Below are positions 1-11,774 of a stretch of 64,000 bases of DNA, one piece after another. A program made the position numbers and the translations under genes. Numbering within the stretch: position 1 is the stretch's first letter; every line of letters begins with the position of its first letter. This DNA comes from Hutsoniella sourekii ATCC 700629. GTDB lineage: Bacteria; Bacillota; Bacilli; Lactobacillales; Aerococcaceae. The stretch covers positions 25,240 to 89,239 of the forward strand of contig NZ_JADD01000011.1 in the NCBI RefSeq assembly GCF_000518205.1. The letters are read 5' to 3'. The notes under the pieces were generated by a model that was not told the DNA's origin, ran no database searches, and was given only the letters and a program-made list of their open reading frames with translations.

Positions 1-886
1 ACTCTTGGCAGATATTGATCTTCAAAGAGACGATCTGGACTTGGAAGTGGTTGATGTCAAGTCAATTCCTTCCAATGAGATGACTTTGGCAGATATGGTG
101 GATATCTACCAGGCCATTAACCAGCAATTGGACCGAGGGGTCGATGGCCTTGTTCTCACTCACGGGACTGATACCATGGAGGAGACGTCTTATTTTATGG
201 ACCTCTTGCTAGATACCCCGGTACCTGTTGTCTTCACGGGTAGCCAGCGGAGTATCTTGGACTTGGGCTTTGACGGTCATGCCAATATTCGCGACGCGAT
301 TCTAACCGCTTGTGATCCGGCTAGCCGGGGGCAGGGTGTCCTCTTGGTCTTCAACCAGGAAGTCTTCACTGCTCAAGGAGTGGTCAAGTCTAACAGTGTC
401 GCCATTCAAGGCTTCTCTGATCCGCAGCGAGGGCCCTTGGGCTTAACTTACGGGGGTCGTCTGCATTACTTGAGACAAGCGTGCCCACGCAAAAAGTTAA
501 GCTTTGACTCACTAGCCTTCGACAACCAAGTCTACTTGATCAAGATGACTCTTGACTTTAACCCCAAGCTGATTGAAGCCTTAGTGGCGACCGGTTGCCA
601 GGGGATCGTTATTGAAGGGCTGGGCGTGGGCTCTGTGCCACCAGCCGTTCAAGATCAGATTCAAGTGGCAATAGAGCAGGGGCTTCCGGTGGTCTTGACA
701 ACCCGTGCCAGTCAAGGTGGGGTCCACCGGGTCTATGAATCCAAGGGAGCGGCTATCAAACTTGAACAAGTCGGGGTGATCTTGGACCAGAACTACTTAA
801 CAGGTCCAGAAGCCCGCTTGAAGTTGATCGCTTTTCTAGCGAGTCGTGAAAAAGGGTCCATCAGTGAACTTTGGAACCAGTATTAA
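1..886 (+). CDS. L-asparaginase, 5' end cut by window edge
   Basis: Hydrolyses L-asparagine to aspartate and ammonia. The visible part carries the second conserved asparaginase block, THGTDTMEET, at about residues 52-61 of the readable protein (Thr and Asp of the catalytic triad), followed by FTGSQR. The first block (TGGTI, with the nucleophilic Thr) must lie upstream, since the frame is open from the first bases; roughly 30-40 residues are missing. The TTG at base 5 is therefore not the real start. No signal peptide can be judged. A strong terminator follows directly. Type I (cytosolic) versus type II cannot be decided from this part. Confidence 0.88.
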   Translation, partial: LLADIDLQRDDLDLEVVDVKSIPSNEMTLADMVDIYQAINQQLDRGVDGLVLTHGTDTMEETSYFMDLLLDTPVPVVFTGSQRSILDLGFDGHANIRDAILTACDPASRGQGVLLVFNQEVFTAQGVVKSNSVAIQGFSDPQRGPLGLTYGGRLHYLRQACPRKKLSFDSLAFDNQVYLIKMTLDFNPKLIEALVATGCQGIVIEGLGVGSVPPAVQDQIQVAIEQGLPVVLTTRASQGGVHRVYESKGAAIKLEQVGVILDQNYLTGPEARLKLIAFLASREKGSISELWNQY

Positions 887-901
887 TTGAATAAAGCTTA
901 G

Positions 902-936
902 GATCTTGAATCGCCCTCGATTCAGGATCTTTTTTT
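902..936 (+). terminator. Rho-independent terminator after asparaginase gene
   Basis: Stem GATCTTGAATCG / CGATTCAGGATC (one wobble pair) closes a CCCT loop and is followed by seven T residues. Confidence 0.92.
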
Positions 937-2319
<1,383 letters not shown>

Positions 2320-2321
2320 GA

Positions 2322-3299
2322 ATGGCTCAAATGACTATGATCCAAGCCATTACAGATGCGCTGGATATCGAATTAAATAAAGACAAAAACACCCTAATCT
2401 TCGGAGAAGACGTTGGTAAGAACGGTGGGGTTTTCCGTGCTACTGAAGGATTACAAGACAAGCACGGTGAAGACCGCGTGTTCAACACGCCACTAGCTGA
2501 ATCTGGAATCGGTGGCTTGGCGATGGGTCTTGCTCTTGAAGGCTTCCGCCCAATTATGGAGATCCAATTCTTCGGCTTCGTCTTCGAAGTCATGGACTCT
2601 ATCGTTGGTCAAATCGCTCGGACCCGTTACCGTCTAGGCGGTACACGCAACATGCCAGTGACTATTCGTTCACCATTTGGTGGTGGGGTAGCTACACCGG
2701 AAATGCACGCCGACTCACTTGAAGGATTAATTGCTCAATCGCCTGGTATCAAGGTGGTTATTCCATCTAATCCATACGATGCTAAAGGTTTATTGATTTC
2801 TTCTATTCGTGACAACGATCCAGTTGTCTTCTTGGAACATATGAAGTTATATCGTTCATTCCGTGAAGAAGTGCCAGAAGGTGAATATACGATTCCACTT
2901 GGCGAAGCTAATGTGGTTCGTGAAGGTAAGGATGTCTCCATCATTGCTTACGGTGCGATGGTTCGTGAAGCGATCAAGGCTGCTGAAACACTTGAAAAAG
3001 AAGGCATTGACGCTGAAATTATTGACTTACGTACAGTTTATCCATTTGATGTGGACGCACTAGTTAAGACCACTGAGAAAACCGGTCGTGTCGTTGTTGT
3101 TCAAGAAGCACAACGTCAAGCGGGTGTCGGTGAGAAGATTATTTCTGAGATCTCTCAACGCGCCATCCTATCTCTTAAAGCACCAATCGGTTACGTTTCT
3201 GCTCCAGATACTGTTTACCCATTTGGTATGGCTGAAAATGATTGGTTACCGAATGCAGACGATATTGTAGCAAAAGTAAAAGAAACCACTGATTTCTAA
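2322..3299 (+). CDS. pdhB: Pyruvate dehydrogenase E1 component, beta subunit
   Basis: Partner of PdhA in the E1 heterotetramer; supplies the conserved Glu (GEDVG near residue 28) region and the C-terminal transketolase domain, and passes the hydroxyethyl group to lipoyl-E2. Full length (325 residues) with the normal motifs [15 protein letters not shown] and the C-terminal block [13 protein letters not shown]. Start ATG follows AAAGGAG closely and sits just after the pdhA stop. No oddities seen. Confidence 0.97.
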   Translation: MAQMTMIQAITDALDIELNKDKNTLIFGEDVGKNGGVFRATEGLQDKHGEDRVFNTPLAESGIGGLAMGLALEGFRPIMEIQFFGFVFEVMDSIVGQIARTRYRLGGTRNMPVTIRSPFGGGVATPEMHADSLEGLIAQSPGIKVVIPSNPYDAKGLLISSIRDNDPVVFLEHMKLYRSFREEVPEGEYTIPLGEANVVREGKDVSIIAYGAMVREAIKAAETLEKEGIDAEIIDLRTVYPFDVDALVKTTEKTGRVVVVQEAQRQAGVGEKIISEISQRAILSLKAPIGYVSAPDTVYPFGMAENDWLPNADDIVAKVKETTDF

Positions 3300-3314
3300 T
3301 AGAACGCTTAAGGC

Positions 3315-3347
3315 CTAGGCTAGACCGCTAGCCTAGTAGCCCTTTTT
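3315..3347 (+). other. Hairpin between pdhB and pdhC
   Basis: Exact stem CTAGGCTAG / CTAGCCTAG around an ACCG loop, with CCCTTTTTAG a few bases later. It may be a weak terminator or an RNA-processing/stability element that sets the level of E2/E3 relative to E1. The T-run is not directly joined to the stem. Confidence 0.5.
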
Positions 3348-3372
3348 AGATAAGAAGAAAGGATGTAGCTAA

Positions 3373-5007
3373 ATGGCTTTTAAATTTAGATTGCCTGAGC
3401 TTGGCGAAGGGATTCACGAAGGTGAAATTGTTTCTTGGCCAGTTCAAGAAGGGCAAGAAATTAAAGAAGATGACACACTTGTAGAGATCCAAAACGACAA
3501 GTCAGTTGAAGAAATTCCATCTCCAGTTACGGGTACCGTTAAGAAAATCCACGTTCCTGAAGGAACGGTTGCGGTTGTAGGAGACCTACTAATCGAAATC
3601 GATGCCCCTGGTTATGAAGGAAATGACGAAGAAGACGAAACGCCTCAAGAAGAAGCAGCAGAGGTTCAAGCAGCTCCAGCCTCATCTAACAGCAACTTCA
3701 TCTTCCGTCTACCAGAACTAGGCGAAGGAATCCACGAAGGAGAAGTCGTCTCCTGGTTGGTTAAAGAAGGCGATTCTGTAAGTGAAGATGACACACTAGT
3801 GGAAATCCAAAACGACAAGTCAGTTGAAGAACTACCTTCTCCGTACAACGGAACGGTTGTTAAGATCTATGTTGAAGAAGGAACCGTTGCCCATGTTGGC
3901 GATGCCTTAATCGAAATCGACGCCCCTGACTATGAAGGTGACGGCGACGAGGCAGCTGGTACGCCTGCTTCTCCAGCTGCAGAAGTTGGCGAAGATCCAG
4001 CTCAAGGTGCTGCTTCTAACGCATCAACCGGTCAAGCTAGCGGCCAAGCAGGTCAAAGCCCTGCCGGACACGTGCTAGCTATGCCATCTGTTCGCAAGTT
4101 AGCCCGCGAAAAAGGCATCGACATCAACCAAGTGACACCAACTGGTAAGGGTGGCCGCGTTACAGCTGACGATATCAATAACTTTGATCCAAATGCCAGT
4201 GGTGCTTCAGCTGCTCAAGCCTCTGAACCCGCTTCACAAGCCAGTCAAGAAACAGCAGCTCCAGCAGTCGCTAAGAGTGAGCCAGCTTCTATTCCAAGTG
4301 GCGAACGTCAAGAGCGCGTGAAGATGACACCAATGCGTAAGGCGATCTCTAAGGCAATGGTTACTTCTAAGTACACCGCTCCTCAAGTTACTCACTTTGA
4401 TGAGATTGAAGTCTCTAAACTATGGGCTCACCGTAAGAAATTCAAGGATATTGCTAGCGAACGCGATACTAAGCTAACCTTCCTACCATATGTGGTTAAG
4501 GCCTTAGTGGCAGCGGCTAAGAAATACCCAATTATCAATGCCAAATTAGACGAATCAACAGATGAGATTGTCTACAACAACTACTACAATATCGGTATCG
4601 CAACTGATACGGATGCTGGATTATATGTACCCGTTATCAAGGATGCCAATACCCTAAGTATGTTCGATATTGCGGACTCAATTACAGACCTAGCTGACAA
4701 GGCTCATGCCGGTAAGTTAAGCGCAGGTGAAATGCGTGATGGAACCATCTCTATTTCTAACATTGGTTCTGCTGGCGGTAAGTGGTTTACTCCAATCTTG
4801 AACTACCCTGAGGTAGCTATCCTAGGATTTGGTTCCATCGTTCAACAACCGATCGTTAACGATGAAGGTGAATTAGCCATCGGTCGTGTGGTCAAGTTAT
4901 CCCTGACTTATGACCACCGGGTTATCGACGGCGCCACTGCCCAAAAAGCCTTGAACGAAGTCAAGAAATACTTAGCAGACCCTGAATTACTATTAATGGA
5001 AGGTTAA
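3373..5007 (+). CDS. pdhC: Dihydrolipoamide acetyltransferase (PDH E2) with two lipoyl domains
   Basis: Transfers the acetyl group from E1 to CoA and forms the PDH core. Domain order: lipoyl domain 1 (residues 3-80, lipoyl-Lys 43 in QNDKSVEE), lipoyl domain 2 (109-187, Lys 149), an Ala/Ser/Gln-rich linker, the E1/E3-binding domain (about 235-269), a second linker, and the catalytic domain ending with DHRVIDG (His 515, Asp 519). The two lipoyl domains are very alike, suggesting duplication within the gene. 544 residues is normal for a two-lipoyl E2. RBS AAGAAAGGA precedes the ATG. Confidence 0.97.
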   Translation: MAFKFRLPELGEGIHEGEIVSWPVQEGQEIKEDDTLVEIQNDKSVEEIPSPVTGTVKKIHVPEGTVAVVGDLLIEIDAPGYEGNDEEDETPQEEAAEVQAAPASSNSNFIFRLPELGEGIHEGEVVSWLVKEGDSVSEDDTLVEIQNDKSVEELPSPYNGTVVKIYVEEGTVAHVGDALIEIDAPDYEGDGDEAAGTPASPAAEVGEDPAQGAASNASTGQASGQAGQSPAGHVLAMPSVRKLAREKGIDINQVTPTGKGGRVTADDINNFDPNASGASAAQASEPASQASQETAAPAVAKSEPASIPSGERQERVKMTPMRKAISKAMVTSKYTAPQVTHFDEIEVSKLWAHRKKFKDIASERDTKLTFLPYVVKALVAAAKKYPIINAKLDESTDEIVYNNYYNIGIATDTDAGLYVPVIKDANTLSMFDIADSITDLADKAHAGKLSAGEMRDGTISISNIGSAGGKWFTPILNYPEVAILGFGSIVQQPIVNDEGELAIGRVVKLSLTYDHRVIDGATAQKALNEVKKYLADPELLLMEG

Positions 5008-5019
5008 GGTGAAGATTAG

Positions 5020-6429
5020 ATGGTAGTAGGAGATTTCGCAATTGAACTAGATACAGTCGTTGTTGGTTCTGGACCTGGTGGATACGTGGCAGCTATTCGA
5101 GCTGCCCAACTAGGCCAAAAAGTAGCCATCATCGAACGGGATTATATCGGAGGAACTTGTCTAAACGTTGGTTGTATTCCTTCTAAGGCATTAATCAACG
5201 CTGGTCATGTCTACCATAATGCGAAGCACGGGGACTTCTTTGGTGTGAACACCAAGGATATTACAGTTGATTTTGCCCGTACCCAACAATGGAAAGATGA
5301 AGAAGTCGTTGGTAAATTAACTGGCGGTGTTGAGATGCTCTTGAAGAAGAACAAGGTAGAAATTATCGAAGGAGAAGCCTTTTTTGTTAATGACAATACC
5401 TTACGCGTCATCAAGGAAGACTCGGCTCAAACTTATTCATTCAAGAACGCGATTATCGCAACCGGTAGCCGTCCTATCGAAATTCCAGGCTTTGCCTTCA
5501 ATGACCGCGTCCTAGATTCAACCGGTATCCTAGCCTTAACAGATATCCCTAAAGACTTAGTGGTTATCGGTGGCGGTTATATCGGATCTGAATTAGCGGG
5601 TGCTTTTGCTAACTTTGGTACCAAGATTACAATCTTGGAAGGGTCACCGCAAATTATTCCAAACTTTGAGAAGGATATGGTGCGCCTAGTTGAAAATGAA
5701 TTCAAGGAAAAAGACGTTGAAATCATTACCAACGCGATGGCAAAAGAAGCATCAGTTGATGGCGACCGCGTAACAGTTACTTATGAAGTGGGTGGCAAGA
5801 CCCATACAGTTGAAGCTGATTACTGTCTAGTAACAGTCGGCCGTCGTCCAAACACTGACGAAATGGGCTTAGAGTTAGCTGGTGTCCGTGTTGGCGACCG
5901 TGGTCTCATTGCTGTGGATGACCAGTGTCGGACTAGCGTGAAGAATATCTACGCCATTGGAGACGCAGTCGAAGGACCAGCTCTTGCCCATAAGGCCAGC
6001 TATGAAGCCAAGGTAGCAGCTGCTGCTATTTCTGGTGATGAGTCAACCGTGGTTGATTATGTAGCTATTCCAGCGGTCTGCTTCACGGATCCTGAACTAG
6101 CTTCTGTAGGTCACACTCAAGAATCAGCCAAGGAAGCTGGCTTAGACGTTAAAGCAACCAAGTTCCCATTTGCTGGTAACGGTCGTGCCTTATCCTTGAA
6201 CCATACGGATGGATTTGTCCGTCTCATTACAACCAAGGAAGGCAACGTGATCGTGGGAGCTCAAGTGGCTGGACCAAATGCTTCTGATGTGATTGCTGAA
6301 TTAACCTTAGCGGTTGAGTCAGGTATGAATGCTGAAGACATTGCCTTGACCATCCACTCTCACCCATCACTAGCAGAATCAGTCATGGATACAGCTGAAG
6401 CAGCTCTAGGAATGCCAATTCACATGTAA
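5020..6429 (+). CDS. pdhD: Dihydrolipoamide dehydrogenase (PDH E3)
   Basis: Flavoprotein that reoxidises dihydrolipoamide on E2 with NAD+. FAD-binding GSGPGGY at 16-22, redox-active disulfide Cys47/Cys52 in [16 protein letters not shown]-binding GGGYIGSE near 184, and the C-terminal catalytic His-Glu pair in HSHPSLAES (His 448, Glu 453). Length 469 residues. Twelve bases after pdhC and followed by a terminator, so it closes the operon. Confidence 0.97.
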   Translation: MVVGDFAIELDTVVVGSGPGGYVAAIRAAQLGQKVAIIERDYIGGTCLNVGCIPSKALINAGHVYHNAKHGDFFGVNTKDITVDFARTQQWKDEEVVGKLTGGVEMLLKKNKVEIIEGEAFFVNDNTLRVIKEDSAQTYSFKNAIIATGSRPIEIPGFAFNDRVLDSTGILALTDIPKDLVVIGGGYIGSELAGAFANFGTKITILEGSPQIIPNFEKDMVRLVENEFKEKDVEIITNAMAKEASVDGDRVTVTYEVGGKTHTVEADYCLVTVGRRPNTDEMGLELAGVRVGDRGLIAVDDQCRTSVKNIYAIGDAVEGPALAHKASYEAKVAAAAISGDESTVVDYVAIPAVCFTDPELASVGHTQESAKEAGLDVKATKFPFAGNGRALSLNHTDGFVRLITTKEGNVIVGAQVAGPNASDVIAELTLAVESGMNAEDIALTIHSHPSLAESVMDTAEAALGMPIHM

Positions 6430-6447
6430 GCTAATTAAACCGTTCAA

Positions 6448-6474
6448 AAGTCGAGCTTTAGCTCGGCTTTTTTT
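6448..6474 (+). terminator. Terminator of pdh operon
   Basis: Stem AAGTCGAGC / GCTCGGCTT with TTTA loop and a run of seven T. The next ~220 bases (6475-6696) hold nothing I recognise. Confidence 0.9.
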
Positions 6475-6696
6475 GATGCTAGAATTAGAGACAAAAGACG
6501 ATCTGACAGAATCTTCCACAGGAAAGGTGAATACGATCATTCATCATCTTCCGGGCTGGCCCCACTGTCCAAGTGGATAGCCAAACGGCCTTTAGCTTCC
6601 GCTTTTCTGATGATGGATAAAGGACCAAGATAAATTCAATTCCCTGAGCAAATCATTCTGCCTTTCTGGCAAGCTGTGGTATATTTAGAGCGCAAA

Positions 6697-6711
6697 AGGG
6701 AAACGTTTGCA
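6697..6711 (+). promoter_or_regulatory. Candidate catabolite-responsive element (cre)
   Basis: AGGGAAACGTTTGCA matches the CcpA consensus WTGNAANCGNWNNCW at every fixed position except the first T. It lies 30 bases before the SDR gene start, where it could overlap the promoter and repress it in the presence of glucose. Confidence 0.5.
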
Positions 6712-6740
6712 AATATTGAATAGATAGGTAGGAGATATGA

Positions 6741-7487
6741 ATGTTATTAGAAGGTAAAGTAGCGATTATTACGGGAGCGGGGTCTGGATTTGGCCGGGCC
6801 ACCTCCTTGTTATTTGCCCAAGAAGGGGCTAAGGTTGCCGTTGTTGATTATGCGGTAGAAGGAGCGGAAGAGACTGTTTCGATGATTCAAGAAGCGGGCG
6901 GTCAAGCCGTTGCCATTCAAGCGGATGTTTCAAAGGCTGACCAAGTCAAGAACTTTATTGACAAAACCGTAGAAGCCTTTGGTCAAATTGATATTCTCTT
7001 CAATAATGCAGGGATTTACGTACCAGGAAATGTAGAAGAAACCGAACTAGATGGTTTCCAACGTAGTATGGATGTTAACGTAACGGCTGTCTACTTGGCC
7101 AGCCACTACGCTATGCCATACCTTAAGAAGACCCAAGGAAATATTATTTCAACAGCTTCGGCTGGCGGTATTATTGGCTTCCCTGAAGCGGTTGCTTACG
7201 GGACCACAAAAGGTGCGGTCATCTCTATGATGCGGGCGATTGCGGTTGACTACGCTAAAGACGGCGTCAGAGCTAATGCCATCTGTCCAGGAACCGGTCG
7301 GACAGGTATGACCAAGGACTTATTAGAAGTTGAGGATATTGCGGCTGGCTTCCTAACGCCTATTCCAATCAAGCGCTTTGGTGAACCGGAAGATATTGCT
7401 CAAGCAGCCTTATTCTTAGCCAGCGACCAAGCTAGCTATATTACCGGCCACGCCCTTCCTGTTGATGGCGGCTGGACCATGAGCTAA
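6741..7487 (+). CDS. Short-chain dehydrogenase/reductase (SDR family)
   Basis: NAD(P)-dependent oxidoreductase with the classical SDR fold. Cofactor motif TGAGSGFGRA at 11-20, an acidic Asp36 at the end of strand 2 (favours NAD(H)), NNAG at 88-91, catalytic Ser138/140, Tyr153 and Lys157 (AYGTTKGA), and the C-terminal GHALPVDGGW. 248 residues, the usual size. It resembles glucose-1-dehydrogenase and ketoacyl-reductase-like SDRs; the substrate cannot be read from the sequence. It stands alone, with GGTAGGAG as RBS. Confidence 0.88.
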   Translation: MLLEGKVAIITGAGSGFGRATSLLFAQEGAKVAVVDYAVEGAEETVSMIQEAGGQAVAIQADVSKADQVKNFIDKTVEAFGQIDILFNNAGIYVPGNVEETELDGFQRSMDVNVTAVYLASHYAMPYLKKTQGNIISTASAGGIIGFPEAVAYGTTKGAVISMMRAIAVDYAKDGVRANAICPGTGRTGMTKDLLEVEDIAAGFLTPIPIKRFGEPEDIAQAALFLASDQASYITGHALPVDGGWTMS

Positions 7488-7551
7488 CAACCAGCTCGCT
7501 TCGTAACTGTAAGATCGATTAAAATCAATTATTAAGAGTATCAACAATTAA

Positions 7552-7594
7552 ATACTCCTCCAGCAGTCTTGGTCTATTACTGCTGGAGGAGTAT
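7552..7594. terminator. Shared terminator between convergent genes
   Basis: Exact 16-bp stem ATACTCCTCCAGCAGT / ACTGCTGGAGGAGTAT with an 11-base loop between the SDR gene (plus) and the autolysin gene (minus). Short T-runs on both sides suggest it works in both directions. Confidence 0.82.
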
Positions 7595-7656
7595 TTGTTT
7601 GGAAGCTTTTATCAAGCTGTTTTAGTTGAACTTATAAGCTGACTTGCTTAGTTCAT

Positions 7657-9663
7657 TTAACGTTTCTTCTTATCAAAACGAGTTAAGTTATAATACTGGA
7701 TGATGCGGTTGAGCTTGTCACCGTAGTGGATATCGGTGGCATAAGTACCGGTTAGAGCCTTGGTTGCCTCCTTGTAGGTCTTGGCCTGGCTGAAGCGGGC
7801 TGGCCAGTATAGTTGACGGCGCCAGTTGCTTCCTACTCCCGTTAGCACCCGGGCGTAATCTTCCATGGACTCGCGGTAATTATTATAGCGGCGGAAGTCG
7901 GCTTGGATGCGGTAATAGTTCCCCTTACCGTCATCTTCCAAGGTAGCCATATTGACTCTTGGACCCGGGAAGCTACCGGACTTAATGCCAAACAAGTTGT
8001 AATTTGGTTTCAAGGAAAGGTCACTATTGCCCCAACCGGTCTCCAAGGCCGCTTGAGCAATCATCACAGATGCATACAAGTCGTTGGCTCCAGCAATGCC
8101 TTGGGCATGCGGAGCTAACCATTGGATAAACTCCTGAGGCTTGATCTTGTTAATATCTAGGGCAGACTTAGGAATCCAACCTTGAATCTGACGGCTAGGA
8201 ATGGAAATATAGGCAAATTTTCCTTTCGGGGTCCGTTGTTCTCTTTGGATGTGGACAGTAATGCCACTTAAGCGGTTGGTGTCAGCTAGGACTTGGTAAT
8301 TGGCTAGCCCTTCTGGCCGGTCAGTGACCCAGGCACCAGGCTTGATCTGACCACTATAGTGAAGTTCACGTTCTTCCAGAACCCGGTCGACACTCAAGCC
8401 TCGCTTATCAATCCAGCCCTGGATGCCAGTTCCTAAGACTTGAACCTTGGCCCAGGTCGCTCTCGGAGTCACTGCTTCTTGAATCACTTCAACGCGTTGA
8501 CCGTTCAAGTTCCCCACCTGTCTGATGATCTTGAAGTCATAGACGCCAAAAGGCTTGGTCGAAATCGTATGGTAGGAACCCTTGAGTTGAGCTTGATAGC
8601 GGGCAGGGGACTGGCTGGTAACCTGTTCAATGTCTATAGCTCTTTGGTCGACCCAGCCTTGAAGATTACTGCCGACCACATGAACATAGGCCCAAGTGGC
8701 GCGGTCGGTTTTTTGTTGTTTAGAGATACGCACTTCACGACCGTTCAAGTCACCCACTTGACGAATAATCTCAAAGCCTCGTAAGCCAAATGGTTTGGTA
8801 TTGATCGTGTGGTAGCGACCCTTGAAGCGACCCGCATAATTAATCGCCTGCTCAGCTTGGGTGACTTGTTCTGGATCAATGGCTCTTTGGTCAATCCAGC
8901 CTTTAAGTGAGCTACCGACCACGTGGATATAAGCCCACTTGGCTCGCTGGGTAGCGACTTCTTGGGTGACTCGCACTTCACGACCAGCTAGATTACCTAC
9001 TTGGCGTAGGATATCAAAGCCATCCACCCCAAATGGCTTGCTGGTAATGGTGTGACCCGGATGGTTCAACTTGCCCGCATAGTTAATGGTTTGTACCGGT
9101 TGGGTCAGGCTTTCTACTTGGATGGCCTCTTTGGGGACCCATCCTTCTTGACCACTCCCTAGAACATGGACATAAGCCCAAGTTCCTTCAGGGGTGTCGA
9201 CTTGTCGAGTCGCCCGGACTTCCTTGCCAACTAGGTCTTGCTTTTGAGTGTTAGCAGTCGGGTTACTGGCTTGAAAGTCAGTGCTTGATGCCAGTTTACC
9301 GGCAAAATGATGACGGTAACCGGTGTCTTTGGTTAATTCAGGCTGAAGGGTGACGCTAGGGGCGGCATACATGCGGTAAGCTCTCGGCTCTTCCTCGGCC
9401 AATTCAGTGGTGGTTAGATCTTCTGTTTCATTTTCTATTGTAACTGTATTTATTACAGGGTCATTAGGTATGACTTCTTCTGGAGTGGCTTCCGCAGCTG
9501 GCTGTTCCATTGCTTCTGCACTTGGGTCAGCTTGGGCTAGGGTATCCGATGCTACTGGTGGCAGGCTTTCTTGGGCTTGTACCTGTGTCAAGCTTAAGCC
9601 AAGGCCAATACTGCTGGCACACAAGCTAGCCGCTAAGATTTGATATTTGAGTTGTGTCTTCAT
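7657..9663 (-). CDS. Secreted GW-repeat N-acetylglucosaminidase (autolysin)
   Basis: Peptidoglycan hydrolase, likely for cell separation or turnover. Residues 1-31 form a signal peptide ending VQAQE; a Pro/Glu/Ala-rich stretch follows; then five GW (SH3-like) modules, recognised by GWVPKEAI, GWIDQRAI, GWVDQRAI, GWIDKRGL and GWIPKSAL, which usually hold proteins to lipoteichoic acid; and a C-terminal glucosaminidase domain (about 515-660) with AALETGWG, where the Glu is catalytic, and YNLFGIKSG. Modules 2-4 are close copies. No LPXTG motif. Start follows AAAGGAGATACC. A TATAAT-rich promoter region lies just upstream. Confidence 0.93.
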   Translation of the reverse strand: MKTQLKYQILAASLCASSIGLGLSLTQVQAQESLPPVASDTLAQADPSAEAMEQPAAEATPEEVIPNDPVINTVTIENETEDLTTTELAEEEPRAYRMYAAPSVTLQPELTKDTGYRHHFAGKLASSTDFQASNPTANTQKQDLVGKEVRATRQVDTPEGTWAYVHVLGSGQEGWVPKEAIQVESLTQPVQTINYAGKLNHPGHTITSKPFGVDGFDILRQVGNLAGREVRVTQEVATQRAKWAYIHVVGSSLKGWIDQRAIDPEQVTQAEQAINYAGRFKGRYHTINTKPFGLRGFEIIRQVGDLNGREVRISKQQKTDRATWAYVHVVGSNLQGWVDQRAIDIEQVTSQSPARYQAQLKGSYHTISTKPFGVYDFKIIRQVGNLNGQRVEVIQEAVTPRATWAKVQVLGTGIQGWIDKRGLSVDRVLEERELHYSGQIKPGAWVTDRPEGLANYQVLADTNRLSGITVHIQREQRTPKGKFAYISIPSRQIQGWIPKSALDINKIKPQEFIQWLAPHAQGIAGANDLYASVMIAQAALETGWGNSDLSLKPNYNLFGIKSGSFPGPRVNMATLEDDGKGNYYRIQADFRRYNNYRESMEDYARVLTGVGSNWRRQLYWPARFSQAKTYKEATKALTGTYATDIHYGDKLNRIIQYYNLTRFDKKKR

Positions 9664-10016
9664 GGTATCTCCTTTTATATTTATAGTCCTAATTATTATA
9701 TCTAATTATAGTGGGCAAGGCTAGATTATTTGGCCTTCACTAGTTATTTTGTGAGTAAGCGATTACCATTTAGATTAGTTTGTGAATACCGGCAAAAATC
9801 CTAAATCTCATTTTATTTTAAAGTTACTGAAATTATCCACTTGGCTTAAGCTTATGTTGTTATTTTATTGAGTCAATATCCAACAAAAACTTATAATTGA
9901 TGATTCTCCTTGATTTCACAATCTATTAGGGGTACAATCATTGGTATTACAGGACTGAATGGAGTTTTATATGGTTTTGTATGCATAAAATCACAAAATA
10001 GAAAGAAGGTTTAAAC
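9664..10016. other. Divergent intergenic region, autolysin and atp promoters
   Basis: AT-rich spacer. On the minus strand, TATAATTAGATATAATA within 60 bases of the autolysin start gives overlapping -10 candidates. On the plus strand the atp promoter is annotated separately. Nothing else was recognised. Confidence 0.6.
9910..9938 (+). promoter_or_regulatory. Promoter of ATP synthase operon
   Basis: TTGATT, 17-base spacer, TACAAT; about 80 bases before atpB. The only good sigma-A-like pair in this spacer on the plus strand. Confidence 0.65.
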
Positions 10017-10966
<950 letters not shown>

Positions 10967-10979
10967 TAGGAGGTAAGGA

Positions 10980-11489
10980 ATGGAAATACTAGGACAAACT
11001 GCTCTTGGTCAATTCTTAATGACCCTTATCGCTTTTGGATTAGTGATCTTCCTTGTCTACAAGTACGGTTGGCAACCGATTACTCAAATGCTTGAGGAAC
11101 GTAAAGAAACGATTACACGTGACTTAAAAGAAGCTCAAATGAGTAAAGACGAAGTAGCTGCCAGCGTGAATCAAGCCCACGAAGGCTTAGTTCAAGCCCG
11201 CAAGGAAGCGCAAGATATTATTGATGCCGCCACCAAAACGGCCAACAATAAAGCCCAATTAATTGAAGAAGAGGCCCGCCAACGAGCAGAAGAATTAGAA
11301 GCAAGCACGCGTGTCGCCCTAGAACAAGAAAGGGCTCAAATGCAAAGTGAAATGGAAGAAAGCGTCTTAAGCTTATCCATTGCTATGGCTGAGAAGATTC
11401 TAAGACGAGAATTAAGTCAAGCCGACCAAGAAGAATACGTGGCTCATTTTATCAGCCAACTGCAAAGTGAAGTGAATCCTCATGACTAA
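10980..11489 (+). CDS. atpF: ATP synthase Fo subunit b
   Basis: Stator stalk: one N-terminal membrane helix (about residues 8-28) and a long charged coiled coil reaching the F1 head, where its C-terminus normally holds delta. 169 residues, full length. RBS AGGAGG is tightly spaced. Its end overlaps atpH by eight bases, consistent with translational coupling. Confidence 0.96.
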   Translation: MEILGQTALGQFLMTLIAFGLVIFLVYKYGWQPITQMLEERKETITRDLKEAQMSKDEVAASVNQAHEGLVQARKEAQDIIDAATKTANNKAQLIEEEARQRAEELEASTRVALEQERAQMQSEMEESVLSLSIAMAEKILRRELSQADQEEYVAHFISQLQSEVNPHD

Positions 11490-11763
11490 TTTGAATTTAA
11501 CCTTACTTGAAGATAAGATGTCACGTCGCGCTCCCAAAAAAGATACATTAACGATTACGAGTGCTCAGGAATTAACCGATCAAGAAAAGCAAGAAATCAT
11601 CGATATCTTTGCTGATAAGATTCACCGTGATTTCAAAGAAGTGATCTATATTGTGGATCCAGACTTAATTGCTGGGGTTCACGTGCAATCAACGGCCTAT
11701 TCCTACGAATGGTCCGCCCAGAAATTATTAAGAGACTTAGCACGCTCTCTGATTAAGAAATAG
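11482..11763 (+). CDS. atpH: ATP synthase delta subunit, C-terminal domain only
   Basis: Delta joins the b stalk to the top of F1. The usual bacterial protein has ~180 residues: an N-terminal six-helix bundle that grips the alpha N-termini and a C-terminal domain. Only the second is here: 93 residues, with the family-like segments [16 protein letters not shown] and [13 protein letters not shown]. An in-frame TGA lies three codons before the ATG, inside atpF, so no longer start exists in this frame. Gene order and overlap with atpF are normal, so this looks like a settled short form rather than decay, but function is inferred. Confidence 0.85.
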   Translation: MTNLNLTLLEDKMSRRAPKKDTLTITSAQELTDQEKQEIIDIFADKIHRDFKEVIYIVDPDLIAGVHVQSTAYSYEWSAQKLLRDLARSLIKK

Positions 11764-11774
11764 GAGGTAATCAA

